From: Anaerolineales bacterium | GTDB lineage: Bacteria; Chloroflexota; Anaerolineae; Anaerolineales; DRMV01 | Length of the DNA: 36,979 nucleotides | Assembly: GCA_026985995.1 (NCBI GenBank) | Contig: JALSPJ010000131.1 | Location: forward strand, 1 to 36,979 | Direction of reading: 5' to 3' | In this document: positions 16,852 to 24,475 of the stretch, piece by piece | Layout of the letters: each line of letters begins with the position of its first letter | How positions within the stretch are numbered: the stretch's first letter is position 1 | Position numbers and translations under genes: made by a program | The notes under the pieces: generated by a model | What the model was told of the DNA's origin: nothing | Seen by the model: the letters and a program-made list of their open reading frames with translations, nothing else | Database searches by the model: none

Positions 16852-18149
16852 CCCCAACCCCCTGGACCGACGACACCCCCCATCCTCTTGTGCCCGAGGA
16901 AACAACACCGCCCCCCGTGGCCGATGCGGCCGAGCCCGAGGGCCTTCCCCCCGCGGAGGCGGGCCTCGCGCCCTTACCGTCTCAGGCCGAGGTCAAAAGC
17001 GAAGACGAGGCCCGCCAGCGTCGGCGTTTGTGGGCCGTGCTGTTGGCGTTGCTGTTGGCCCTGTGTGGCGTGGGCTTTTTGTTCAGCCGCTATGTGCGGC
17101 GGCCCGAACCCTTGCCCGAAATGCTGCCCGTACCCGTGGAGGTCAACTATCCGCCGCATTTCCTCTTCGCGTTTTACGATGTCAATGGCCCCTTAGGCAT
17201 CGCGTTGTCACCCTCCGAAGACCGCCTTTATGTCACCGAGGGGGAAGGTGACCGCCTGGTCAAAATTTTCGATACCGAGGGGAACCTCCTGCGCGCGTTT
17301 GCGCCCCCGCGCACCACCGCGGCCGAACGCGCCCCCGTGTATGTGGCGGTGGACGCGCGCGGACGCGTGTATGTGACCGACCGCCTGCAGCACGCCATTT
17401 TCGTTTACGACGCGGAGGGGAATTACCTGGACACCATCTTAGGGCCCGACCTCACCCTGAGCGAATATATCGCCAAACACACGGGCTTCAAACCCCGGCC
17501 CGGAACCTTTGCGTATGACTGGTTCGAGGAGGAAGTGCACTACCAGGACCCCCAGGGCCGCCGACGCACCCTGCCGCGTCCCGACCGCCCTACCTGGGCG
17601 CCTTTGGGGGTGGCTTTTGACGCTCAGGGACGCCTTCTGGTGACCGATGTGGCTTTGGGTGCACATCGCGTGCTGGTGTTTTCGCCGCAAGTGGCCGCGC
17701 AAGACGACTGGAGTGATTTCCAGCCCGAAGTGTGGTCCTTTGGCGAATTTGGCGAAGCCGAAGACCAGCTGCAATTTCCAAACATGGTCGTGGTGGATGC
17801 CTTGGGGCGCTTTGTGGTTTCCGACGGGAATAACGGACGGCTGTCGGTGTGGGATGCCCAGGGCGTTTGGCAAATGCTGGTGGGAACCGGTGGGGGCGGC
17901 GGGGGCTTGAATTTGCCGCGTGGTTTAGCCCTGGACGCGCGGCAACGCCTGCATGTGGTGGATGCGGTGGGCCAGGTGGTGCGGGTGTACGACTTTTCCG
18001 AGGCCCAGCCCGAGTTCCTTTTTGCCTTTGGCACCGCGGGCACTTTGAGCGGCCAATTCCATTATCCCAACGATATTGCCATCGCTTCCGATGGCCGGCT
18101 GTATATCACCGATAGGGCCAACGACCGCGTGCAAGTGTGGTCCTACTGA
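16848..18149 (+). CDS. Membrane-anchored NHL-repeat/6-bladed beta-propeller protein
   Basis: Acidic N-term, TM LWAVLLALLLALCGVGFLFSRYV, then NHL-type repeats (PLGIALSPSEDRLYVTEGEGDRLVKIFDTEGNLLRAF; PLGVAFDAQGRLLVTDV; PRGLALDARQRLHVVDAVGQVVRVYDF; PNDIAIASDGRLYITDRANDRVQVWSY). Confidence 0.88.
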   Translation: MTPTPWTDDTPHPLVPEETTPPPVADAAEPEGLPPAEAGLAPLPSQAEVKSEDEARQRRRLWAVLLALLLALCGVGFLFSRYVRRPEPLPEMLPVPVEVNYPPHFLFAFYDVNGPLGIALSPSEDRLYVTEGEGDRLVKIFDTEGNLLRAFAPPRTTAAERAPVYVAVDARGRVYVTDRLQHAIFVYDAEGNYLDTILGPDLTLSEYIAKHTGFKPRPGTFAYDWFEEEVHYQDPQGRRRTLPRPDRPTWAPLGVAFDAQGRLLVTDVALGAHRVLVFSPQVAAQDDWSDFQPEVWSFGEFGEAEDQLQFPNMVVVDALGRFVVSDGNNGRLSVWDAQGVWQMLVGTGGGGGGLNLPRGLALDARQRLHVVDAVGQVVRVYDFSEAQPEFLFAFGTAGTLSGQFHYPNDIAIASDGRLYITDRANDRVQVWSY

Positions 18150-18274
18150 AGAAAAGGAGGTGGGCATGACTTGAAACATTGGACGCCTTTCACCTGGCCG
18201 TTTGCAGCCCGTTTTGGAGGTAGACGCGTGTTCCAACGACCCGTAGCTCTCTCATGTACTGCAGGAGGTGTGGT

Positions 18275-19219
18275 ATGCGGAAGTGGCTTTGGCTTCTTCC
18301 CGTGTTCTTGAGTGGGGCCTTGCTGTTGAACCTGGCCGGTACGGCCTGGGCCAACGGCGGGCCGCATGGCGGTTACACGCCGACTACCGACGCGTGCGCA
18401 GGATGCCATCGGGCACACACCGCGCAGGGCCCCAATTTGCTCACCGCGACCAGCACTTATGAGCTGTGCATGTCGTGCCATGGCGCGGCGGGCACCGGCG
18501 CGGATACCAATGTGGCCGATGGCAAATTCGTGGCCGCGCGCAGCCCCAGCACCGAAGGTGAGGCCAACACCGCCGACAATGGGGATTTGCTGGGCGGCGG
18601 CTTCGTCAACTACAAAACCGCAGCCGTCACTTCCATCCACAATTCCGATGGCACCCTCATGGCTGCGTGGGGCTTCGGGGTGGCGCGCGGGCAAACCGCG
18701 AACCTGCCCTCCAGCCTCACTTGCGCCTCGTGCCACGACCCCCATGGTTCCCCCAATTACCGCATTTTGCGCGAGCAAATCGCGGGCAATGCGGTCACGG
18801 TGGACCAGGTGGACGAGGGCCCGGCCAACAAGGATTACGACGACGAGCACTGGCCCGACAATGTGAGCAATGTGTGCGTGGCCTGCCACGGCGCCTATCA
18901 TGTCACCCGGCCCAACAGCGCGGAGGATAACTCGGATAATGGCTCGGGGAACGCCGACTACGGCGGCGATATCTCCACCTATGCCCATCGGGTGGGGATG
19001 AACTACGCCTATGGGGGCAACGCCGACCCTGAAGCCACGGGCTACGGGGGCTACTTCTTGCCGTTGACCGCATCGAAGAATGTGGCCTGCCAGACCTGCC
19101 ACCTGCCCCACGGTACTTCGGCCTCCATGAGCACCCTGGCCACCGCGCCTTTCACCAACGATAGCGCGCTGCTGCGGTTGGACAACCGGGGCGTGTGTGA
19201 GGTGTGCCATCAGAAGTGA
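18275..19219 (+). CDS. Secreted hexaheme c-type cytochrome (paired CXXCH family)
   Basis: Signal peptide MRKWLWLLPVFLSGALLLNLAGTAWA; six CXXCH (CAGCH, CMSCH, CASCH, CVACH, CQTCH, CEVCH), including CHDPHG/CHLPHG paired-CXXCH signatures. Confidence 0.92.
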   Translation: MRKWLWLLPVFLSGALLLNLAGTAWANGGPHGGYTPTTDACAGCHRAHTAQGPNLLTATSTYELCMSCHGAAGTGADTNVADGKFVAARSPSTEGEANTADNGDLLGGGFVNYKTAAVTSIHNSDGTLMAAWGFGVARGQTANLPSSLTCASCHDPHGSPNYRILREQIAGNAVTVDQVDEGPANKDYDDEHWPDNVSNVCVACHGAYHVTRPNSAEDNSDNGSGNADYGGDISTYAHRVGMNYAYGGNADPEATGYGGYFLPLTASKNVACQTCHLPHGTSASMSTLATAPFTNDSALLRLDNRGVCEVCHQK

Positions 19220-19233
19220 GTCATCTGCCCTCC

Positions 19234-19273
19234 CCAGGGGTGGGCCGGCCGCATCGCGCTGGCCCGCCCCTGG
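19234..19273 (+). other. Strong intercistronic hairpin between the two hexaheme cytochrome genes
   Basis: 13-bp stem with one G-U pair: CCAGGGGTGGGCC (19234-19246) / GGCCCGCCCCTGG (19261-19273), 14-nt loop, no following U tract. Confidence 0.6.
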
Positions 19274-19308
19274 CCTGTACATCTGGTCCCCCCGGGAGGC
19301 TGGCAGCC

Positions 19309-20322
19309 ATGAAGCGTTGGATGTGGGCGTTGGCCCTGATGTTGACCTGGCTTTTGGTTTGGGAACGGCCACGCCTGGCGCGCGCCGATAATGGCCCCCA
19401 TGGGGGCTATACCCCCACCACGGACGCATGTGCCGGCTGTCATCGGGCGCACACGGCTGTGGGCCCGGCTTTGCTCACCGCGGCTTCCAGCACCGAGCTC
19501 TGCCTCACCTGCCACGGCGCTGGCGGTACGGGCGCGGATACCGATGTGATGGATGGCGTGTACTTGCAACGCGACAACACCGTCGAATCCCCTGCCGAGG
19601 GGGTGGTCAATCGGGGGCTCAAAGGTGGTGGGTTCCAATTCGCCCGCATGGATACCGGCTGGGTAGGAGACGCTACCCCGCGCGCGGTGACCTCGGCGCA
19701 TTTGATGGACGGGAGCACCGGCATAGCCTGGGGCGGTGGGGCCTGGGGCTCCGGCCCGGGCACCAGCATGACCCTGGCCTGTACTTCATGCCATGACCCC
19801 CACGGCAATGCCGGGCCCGGGGGAACGCCCACCTACCGCATTCTGCGGCCTGTACCCCGGCAATCGGGTGCCACCCAGGTGGTGTTGGACGACGAAACCC
19901 CCAAGCTCTACACCATCGCGGCGAACGATGGCAAATACTTTGGCGAGGAATACGACAACACCCTCTATCAGAACCTGGCCGCGTGGTGCGCCACCTGTCA
20001 CGACCGGTACCTGGCCCCCGACGATAGCGGCCACACCGATACCGGCGACCCCATTTTTGCGTATCGCCATATTTCCCAGGGGCAGGGATGTGGCTGTCAT
20101 AATTTACACGGCGGGCCACCCCCAACCGGCAACCCCGAGTTCCGTCACGACCCTCTCTCGTGCCTTACCTGCCATGTGGCCCATGGCTCCACCGCGCGCA
20201 TGAGCGGCCATGCGGGGGTGGTGCCGTGGCCCAATGGCAATGGAGCGCCTTCGGGCGACGCGCGCAGCGCCCTGCTGCGGGTGGACAACCGCGGCACTTG
20301 CGAACTTTGCCACGATAAGTGA
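19309..20322 (+). CDS. Secreted multiheme c-type cytochrome, paralogue of 18275..19219
   Basis: Signal peptide; shares GPHGGYTPTTDACAGCHRAHTA..GP.LLTA and SALLR.DNRG.CE.CH termini; six canonical CXXCH (CAGCH, CLTCH, CTSCH, CATCH, CLTCH, CELCH) plus an atypical GCGCHNLHG. Confidence 0.92.
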   Translation: MKRWMWALALMLTWLLVWERPRLARADNGPHGGYTPTTDACAGCHRAHTAVGPALLTAASSTELCLTCHGAGGTGADTDVMDGVYLQRDNTVESPAEGVVNRGLKGGGFQFARMDTGWVGDATPRAVTSAHLMDGSTGIAWGGGAWGSGPGTSMTLACTSCHDPHGNAGPGGTPTYRILRPVPRQSGATQVVLDDETPKLYTIAANDGKYFGEEYDNTLYQNLAAWCATCHDRYLAPDDSGHTDTGDPIFAYRHISQGQGCGCHNLHGGPPPTGNPEFRHDPLSCLTCHVAHGSTARMSGHAGVVPWPNGNGAPSGDARSALLRVDNRGTCELCHDK

Positions 20323-20335
20323 GGAGGTCGTCATC

Positions 20336-23293
20336 GTGCGCGGTTGGCCGCCTGCATCCTGGCCCTTGCCCCCCTGGCGCATGGCCCTCACCCTATGGGC
20401 GGGCCTGGTGGTGATATTGGCCGTCGGCCAGTTGCACGGCGGAGACACCGAGATTGCTCGCGCCCAGGGGCCCCATCGCGGACCCTACCCGCCCACCACC
20501 GATGCCTGCGCGCGCTGTCACCGGGCCCACACGGCCACCCGCGCCGAGTTGCTCATCCGCGGCGGAGGCGGCCGGGGCTGGGGAGGCGGATTTCCGGGCG
20601 TGTGGGCCGCGGGTCAGGGGTTCCCCCGCCTCACGCCGGATGACTCCCTGGATGCGTTTTGCTTTGCCTGTCACAACGGCACCGGGGCCGGGGCCACGGC
20701 CCCCGTTTCGGCCCACGGCAACCGCCACGCGCCCGCGGACCCTGCCTCCGACCAGGCGGAAGCCACCGCGGACCCGCCCTTCCATATCGGCTGCGTCACT
20801 TGCCACGACCCCCATGGCTCACCCAACGCCTATGGGGTGCGGGTCATGCTGCCCTGGGCCCCCGGGGAAGGAAACACGCACAGCATCGGGCCCATCCTGT
20901 TCCAGGGTCGCACCGGCCAGCATTCGTTTGACGATGGCCAAAGTCCCCCCGCCTCGCGCCTGTGTGTGGCCTGTCATCAGGCGGTGGGCACGCTGCAACA
21001 CGCCGGTGGCGCCGACCATGCTGGCAATTTTGACTTCTCCGGCGAAAATTGCCTGACCTGCCATCCCCACAGCGCGGACGCCTTTGGCGAAACCGTGGAC
21101 GGCTTCATCACGCCGCCCCAGGCCTGGGAACAGCTGGTCGCACGAGCCCGGGTTGACCTGGCCTTGCAGGGGCCGCCAGCGGACCTGACCGCGCGCGGCG
21201 GTGAAGCCCTTACCCTGACCTGGCAGGTGCACAATCACGGCCCTCAAGACGCGTGGCAAGTGCAGTGGCAACTCCACGGGAGCGGTTTGAACCCCGCCTG
21301 GGTGCGCGCCTGGGAGGCTTCGGACCAGGGTCGGTGCGAGTGGGAAAAGCAAACTTTGGTGTGCACCTGGGAGGAAATCCCGGCTCACGCGGCGCGGGTG
21401 GTGCGGCTGACTTTGCTTCCACCCGCGCGGCAGGGCCCCACGGTGCTTCCCCTGGAAGCCACGGTGCACGCGCAACAGACCGACCCCAACGCGACCAATA
21501 ACGCCTGGCGCGCCGCATTGCCTTGCCGTTATATGGCCGACCTGGCGTTGCAGGTGGAAGGGCCTGAGGCCGTGGATGTGGGCCAAAAGGCCGAGTTCAC
21601 TTTCAGCATCACCAACCAGGGCCCGGCCGTGGCCCACCAGGTGGTGCTCGAAGGTTGGATGCCGCCTGAAATGGCTTTGGAAGCCAGCCACCCGGAGCAA
21701 GGCCTGTGCGCCACACAACCCCACCACCGGGTGACCTGCGATTTGGGCACTCTGGAAGTGGGGCAAACCGTGGTGGTGCGCTGGCTGGTTAGCGCCGTCC
21801 AATGGCCATCCGACGCCTTGCCATGGCGGGCTGTGCTGGCCGCAGCCGAAGAGGACCCGAACCTGACCGACAATCAAGCCACCTGGAGGGTGGTGGTGCG
21901 CGAGCAAGCCGATTTGCAGGTGACCTGGGAAACGACACCGCGCTACGCCGCCCCCGGCCAGGAAATCACTTTGTCTTTTGTGGTGGTCAACGCGGGGCCT
22001 CGAAGCACAGCCGCGGTGTTGGAGGGCCTTTGGCCCGGAACCGTGCTGCGCCTGGAAGGATGCCCCGGGGCGCCCGAGGAGGCTCAGCCTGTCGAGGGGA
22101 ACGCGTGGCGCTGTGTTTGGGCCGACCTATCCCCTCAGGCACCGCAGCAGGTGCAGGTTCAGGTGCAAGCCCCCAATGCCGTGGGCCCGGCTGCCGCGCG
22201 GTTGATGTTGGCACCTCTGGATGTCCAGGACCCCCATCCCGACAACAATCAGAGCACCGTAGAAGTCGTGGTGACGCGGGCCCCGGATGTGGCCCTGGAA
22301 GGCCAGTGGCCCCAGGTGTTAACTCCCGGGGTGGTGACCTCCGTCTATTGGCAAGTGCGAAATCACGGGCCGGTGGAGGCCCAGGGTGTGGGATTGTGGC
22401 TCGGGGTCACTCCCAACGCGGGCGTGACCTTGCAGCCCCAAACGGAGGACGGCCCTTGCACCCCCGAAGATGAAGGATGGTGGTGCCCGGTGGGTACTTT
22501 GCCCGTGGGGACGGGCAAAGAGGTTCAGGTGGTCTTGCTGCCGGCCCCCGAGGCCCAGGGCGCCATTATCCTGTGGGCCGAGGCGCGCAGTTCGCAACAG
22601 GCGCAGGACCCCGACCCCAACAATCAGGCCCAAAGGACCGAAGTTCGGTTGCAACCGCGCAGCGATGTGACCCTGACGGCCGCGGTGGAACCGGCGCCAT
22701 TACCCGGCCAACCCTGGCTGTTGACTTTGACCGTGGAAAATGGCGGCCCTTCATGGGCCCGGCAGCTGGTGTTGCAGGTACCGTGGCCCGACGATGTCCA
22801 GGTGTGGCCATGGGAAGAAGGGGAGAACCCCGCCTGCCACTGGGAGCCGGTCGCGGAAGAAGACGAAGGCGCGACCCAGGGCATTGCTCAGGTGCTGGTG
22901 TGCCGGTGGGAGGTGTTGGCCTCCAACGCGCACGAGCAGGTGACTTTGCAGGTGTTGCCCAGGTTGTCGTCTGCCCCCCAGGTGTTACAGGCTCAGGTGG
23001 AAGCAGCAACTCTGGACCCGCACCCCGAAGACAACCAGCTGGAGATACCGCTGATTTGGCCTACACCTACACCCACGCCCACCGCGGTGCCGCCCGGCCC
23101 CACGCCTACGCCCACGCCCACCACGGTGCCGCCCGGCCCCACGCCTACACCCACGCCCACCGCGGTGCCGCCCGGCCCCACGCCTACGCCCACGCCCACC
23201 GCGGTGCCGCCCGGCCCCACGCCTACACCCACGCCCACCGCGGTGCCGCCCGGCCCCACGCCTACACCCACGCCCACCGCGGTGCCGCTCTAA
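20336..23293 (+). CDS. Secreted pentaheme cytochrome fused to ~5 DUF11/CARDB-like beta-sandwich domains and a C-terminal PT repeat stalk
   Basis: GTG start with SD GAGGAGG; signal peptide; GPHRGPYPPTTDACARCHRAHTA homologous to the two preceding cytochromes; five CXXCH (CARCH, CFACH, CVTCH, CVACH, CLTCH); then repeated modules such as ADLALQVEGPEAVDVGQKAEFTFSITNQGPAVAHQVVLEGWMP and SDVTLTAAVEPAPLPGQPWLLTLTVENGGPSWARQLVLQVPWP. Confidence 0.85.
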   Translation: MRGWPPASWPLPPWRMALTLWAGLVVILAVGQLHGGDTEIARAQGPHRGPYPPTTDACARCHRAHTATRAELLIRGGGGRGWGGGFPGVWAAGQGFPRLTPDDSLDAFCFACHNGTGAGATAPVSAHGNRHAPADPASDQAEATADPPFHIGCVTCHDPHGSPNAYGVRVMLPWAPGEGNTHSIGPILFQGRTGQHSFDDGQSPPASRLCVACHQAVGTLQHAGGADHAGNFDFSGENCLTCHPHSADAFGETVDGFITPPQAWEQLVARARVDLALQGPPADLTARGGEALTLTWQVHNHGPQDAWQVQWQLHGSGLNPAWVRAWEASDQGRCEWEKQTLVCTWEEIPAHAARVVRLTLLPPARQGPTVLPLEATVHAQQTDPNATNNAWRAALPCRYMADLALQVEGPEAVDVGQKAEFTFSITNQGPAVAHQVVLEGWMPPEMALEASHPEQGLCATQPHHRVTCDLGTLEVGQTVVVRWLVSAVQWPSDALPWRAVLAAAEEDPNLTDNQATWRVVVREQADLQVTWETTPRYAAPGQEITLSFVVVNAGPRSTAAVLEGLWPGTVLRLEGCPGAPEEAQPVEGNAWRCVWADLSPQAPQQVQVQVQAPNAVGPAAARLMLAPLDVQDPHPDNNQSTVEVVVTRAPDVALEGQWPQVLTPGVVTSVYWQVRNHGPVEAQGVGLWLGVTPNAGVTLQPQTEDGPCTPEDEGWWCPVGTLPVGTGKEVQVVLLPAPEAQGAIILWAEARSSQQAQDPDPNNQAQRTEVRLQPRSDVTLTAAVEPAPLPGQPWLLTLTVENGGPSWARQLVLQVPWPDDVQVWPWEEGENPACHWEPVAEEDEGATQGIAQVLVCRWEVLASNAHEQVTLQVLPRLSSAPQVLQAQVEAATLDPHPEDNQLEIPLIWPTPTPTPTAVPPGPTPTPTPTTVPPGPTPTPTPTAVPPGPTPTPTPTAVPPGPTPTPTPTAVPPGPTPTPTPTAVPL
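23060..23290 (+). repeat. Tandem 39-bp (13-aa) coding repeat, six copies
   Basis: Six units of PTPTPTPT(A/T)VPPG, last truncated to ...TAVPL then stop; DNA unit cc(t/c)ac(a/g)cc(t/c)ac(a/g)cccacgcccacc(g/a)cggtgccgcccggc. Confidence 0.95.
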
Positions 23294-23299
23294 AGCCAC

Positions 23300-24238
23300 T
23301 TACCCCGCGTGGTCGGCGAGGCCTAAATACCACCCCAGCGCGGCCATGACCAGCGCCACGCCCACGGCCTGCCGGGTCGCGGTCAGGTGTTCGCCCAGCA
23401 GGGCCAGGCCGATGACCAGCACCACCACCATGCGCCAGGGCAGCAGGCTGCTCACGGCTCGCGCGCCCACATGCTGCAGCGCGGCGATTTGCACCCGGTT
23501 CGCACCATAAAGCACCAGCCCGGCAAAGGCCAGAAACACCAGCCCGTCTTGCAGGCTCAGATGCAGCCATGGGCGCCAGTCCTCGCCCAGCAGCCAGGTG
23601 GCGGCCCAGCCCACGGCCATCACACCCAAGGACTGCACCAGGAACACCTCTTCGCCCCGCCACTGGTGCGCGCGGCTGCGGCGTACCAGCAGCATGTAAA
23701 CGGCTAAGCTCACCATACTCACCCCGGCCAGGGCCAGGCCCAGTGCGTCTTGGGGGGTGAAGGCCTGCACGCCTTGCGCGTTGGCCACCCGGCCGCTCAA
23801 GATGAGCCCCGCGCCCACGGTGCCCAGCAGCATGGTGCGGCCCGTGCGCGGGGGCGCGGCTTCCCGAAACACGGCCATACTCAGCAGGGCCACGGTCCAC
23901 GGCGTGAGCAGGGTGATGAGCTGCACATAGATGGCGTGGGTGAAACGGGCCGCCAGCAGGTTGGTCACCGCGCGGGTCATGACCACCAGCACCAGGGCCC
24001 ACATCAGCCGCTGCCGCCGCAGCAAAGCCCAGCGGGGGCGGGTGGTGAGCGCGGTGAACGCCGCGGCCACGGTCATGCTGGTGGCCAAAAGCGACATGCT
24101 GGGCAAACCGGCCACGGTTTGCAAATAGCGGGCCAACACCGGATACGCGCCCCAGCCCGTGTGGGCCAGCAGCGCCAAAAGCAGCCACCGGCGCACACCG
24201 GCCTGGGTCTTCACGGTCGCCGTGGTCTGGGTTCCCAT
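23300..24238 (-). CDS. EamA/DMT-family transporter
   Basis: Polytopic ~10 TM EamA pattern (MGTQTTATVKTQAGVRRWLLLALLAHTGWGAYPVLARYL...). Start at ATG 24238 with SD AAGGAGG; upstream ORF extension is repeat DNA. Confidence 0.88.
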   Translation of the reverse strand: MGTQTTATVKTQAGVRRWLLLALLAHTGWGAYPVLARYLQTVAGLPSMSLLATSMTVAAAFTALTTRPRWALLRRQRLMWALVLVVMTRAVTNLLAARFTHAIYVQLITLLTPWTVALLSMAVFREAAPPRTGRTMLLGTVGAGLILSGRVANAQGVQAFTPQDALGLALAGVSMVSLAVYMLLVRRSRAHQWRGEEVFLVQSLGVMAVGWAATWLLGEDWRPWLHLSLQDGLVFLAFAGLVLYGANRVQIAALQHVGARAVSSLLPWRMVVVLVIGLALLGEHLTATRQAVGVALVMAALGWYLGLADHAG

Positions 24239-24264
24239 GCGAGCCTCCTTGCAATGGCTGCCCC

Positions 24265-24295
24265 ATTGTACCCCCGCCCCCGCGCGCGGTACAAT
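24265..24295. promoter_or_regulatory. Palindromic element with opposed TACAAT boxes
   Basis: ATTGTACC (24265-24272) ... GGTACAAT (24288-24295), perfect 8-bp inverted repeat with 15-nt spacer, just upstream of the 24238 start. Confidence 0.45.
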
Positions 24296-24334
24296 GCTCC
24301 TGGTCATCGCGCAGCGCTTTTCCAAGTCAATCAC

Positions 24335-24403
24335 CCAGAGGCAGGGGGAACACGGAGAAACCTGGCAAGTTATCCTCCGTGTTCTCTGGGTCCCCGTGTG
24401 CAA
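24335..24403. repeat. Imperfect palindrome of the 'CACGGAG' repeat family
   Basis: GAACACGGAG ... CTCCGTGTTC (10-bp perfect core) in an extended imperfect palindrome; related sequence at 6.75, 31.7, 31.85 and 34.07 kb. Confidence 0.65.
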
Positions 24404-24475
24404 TGCTCACCCTTGGGGTTAGAAAAAGCCCTGGGTCATCGCATCCGGGTTTTACCCCTTTTGCGGAGGTCGCCC

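Noticed and set aside
18143-19429. 428-aa minus-strand ORF spanning two cytochrome genes
   Set aside because: Antisense to clear cytochrome coding sequence; low-complexity composition, no recognisable domain.
20819-21907. 362-aa minus-strand ORF
   Set aside because: Antisense of the cytochrome/DUF11 fusion gene; His/Gly-rich shadow ORF.
22985-23299. Gly/Val- and Arg/Gly-rich minus-strand ORFs over the PT repeat
   Set aside because: Antisense of the 39-bp coding repeat.
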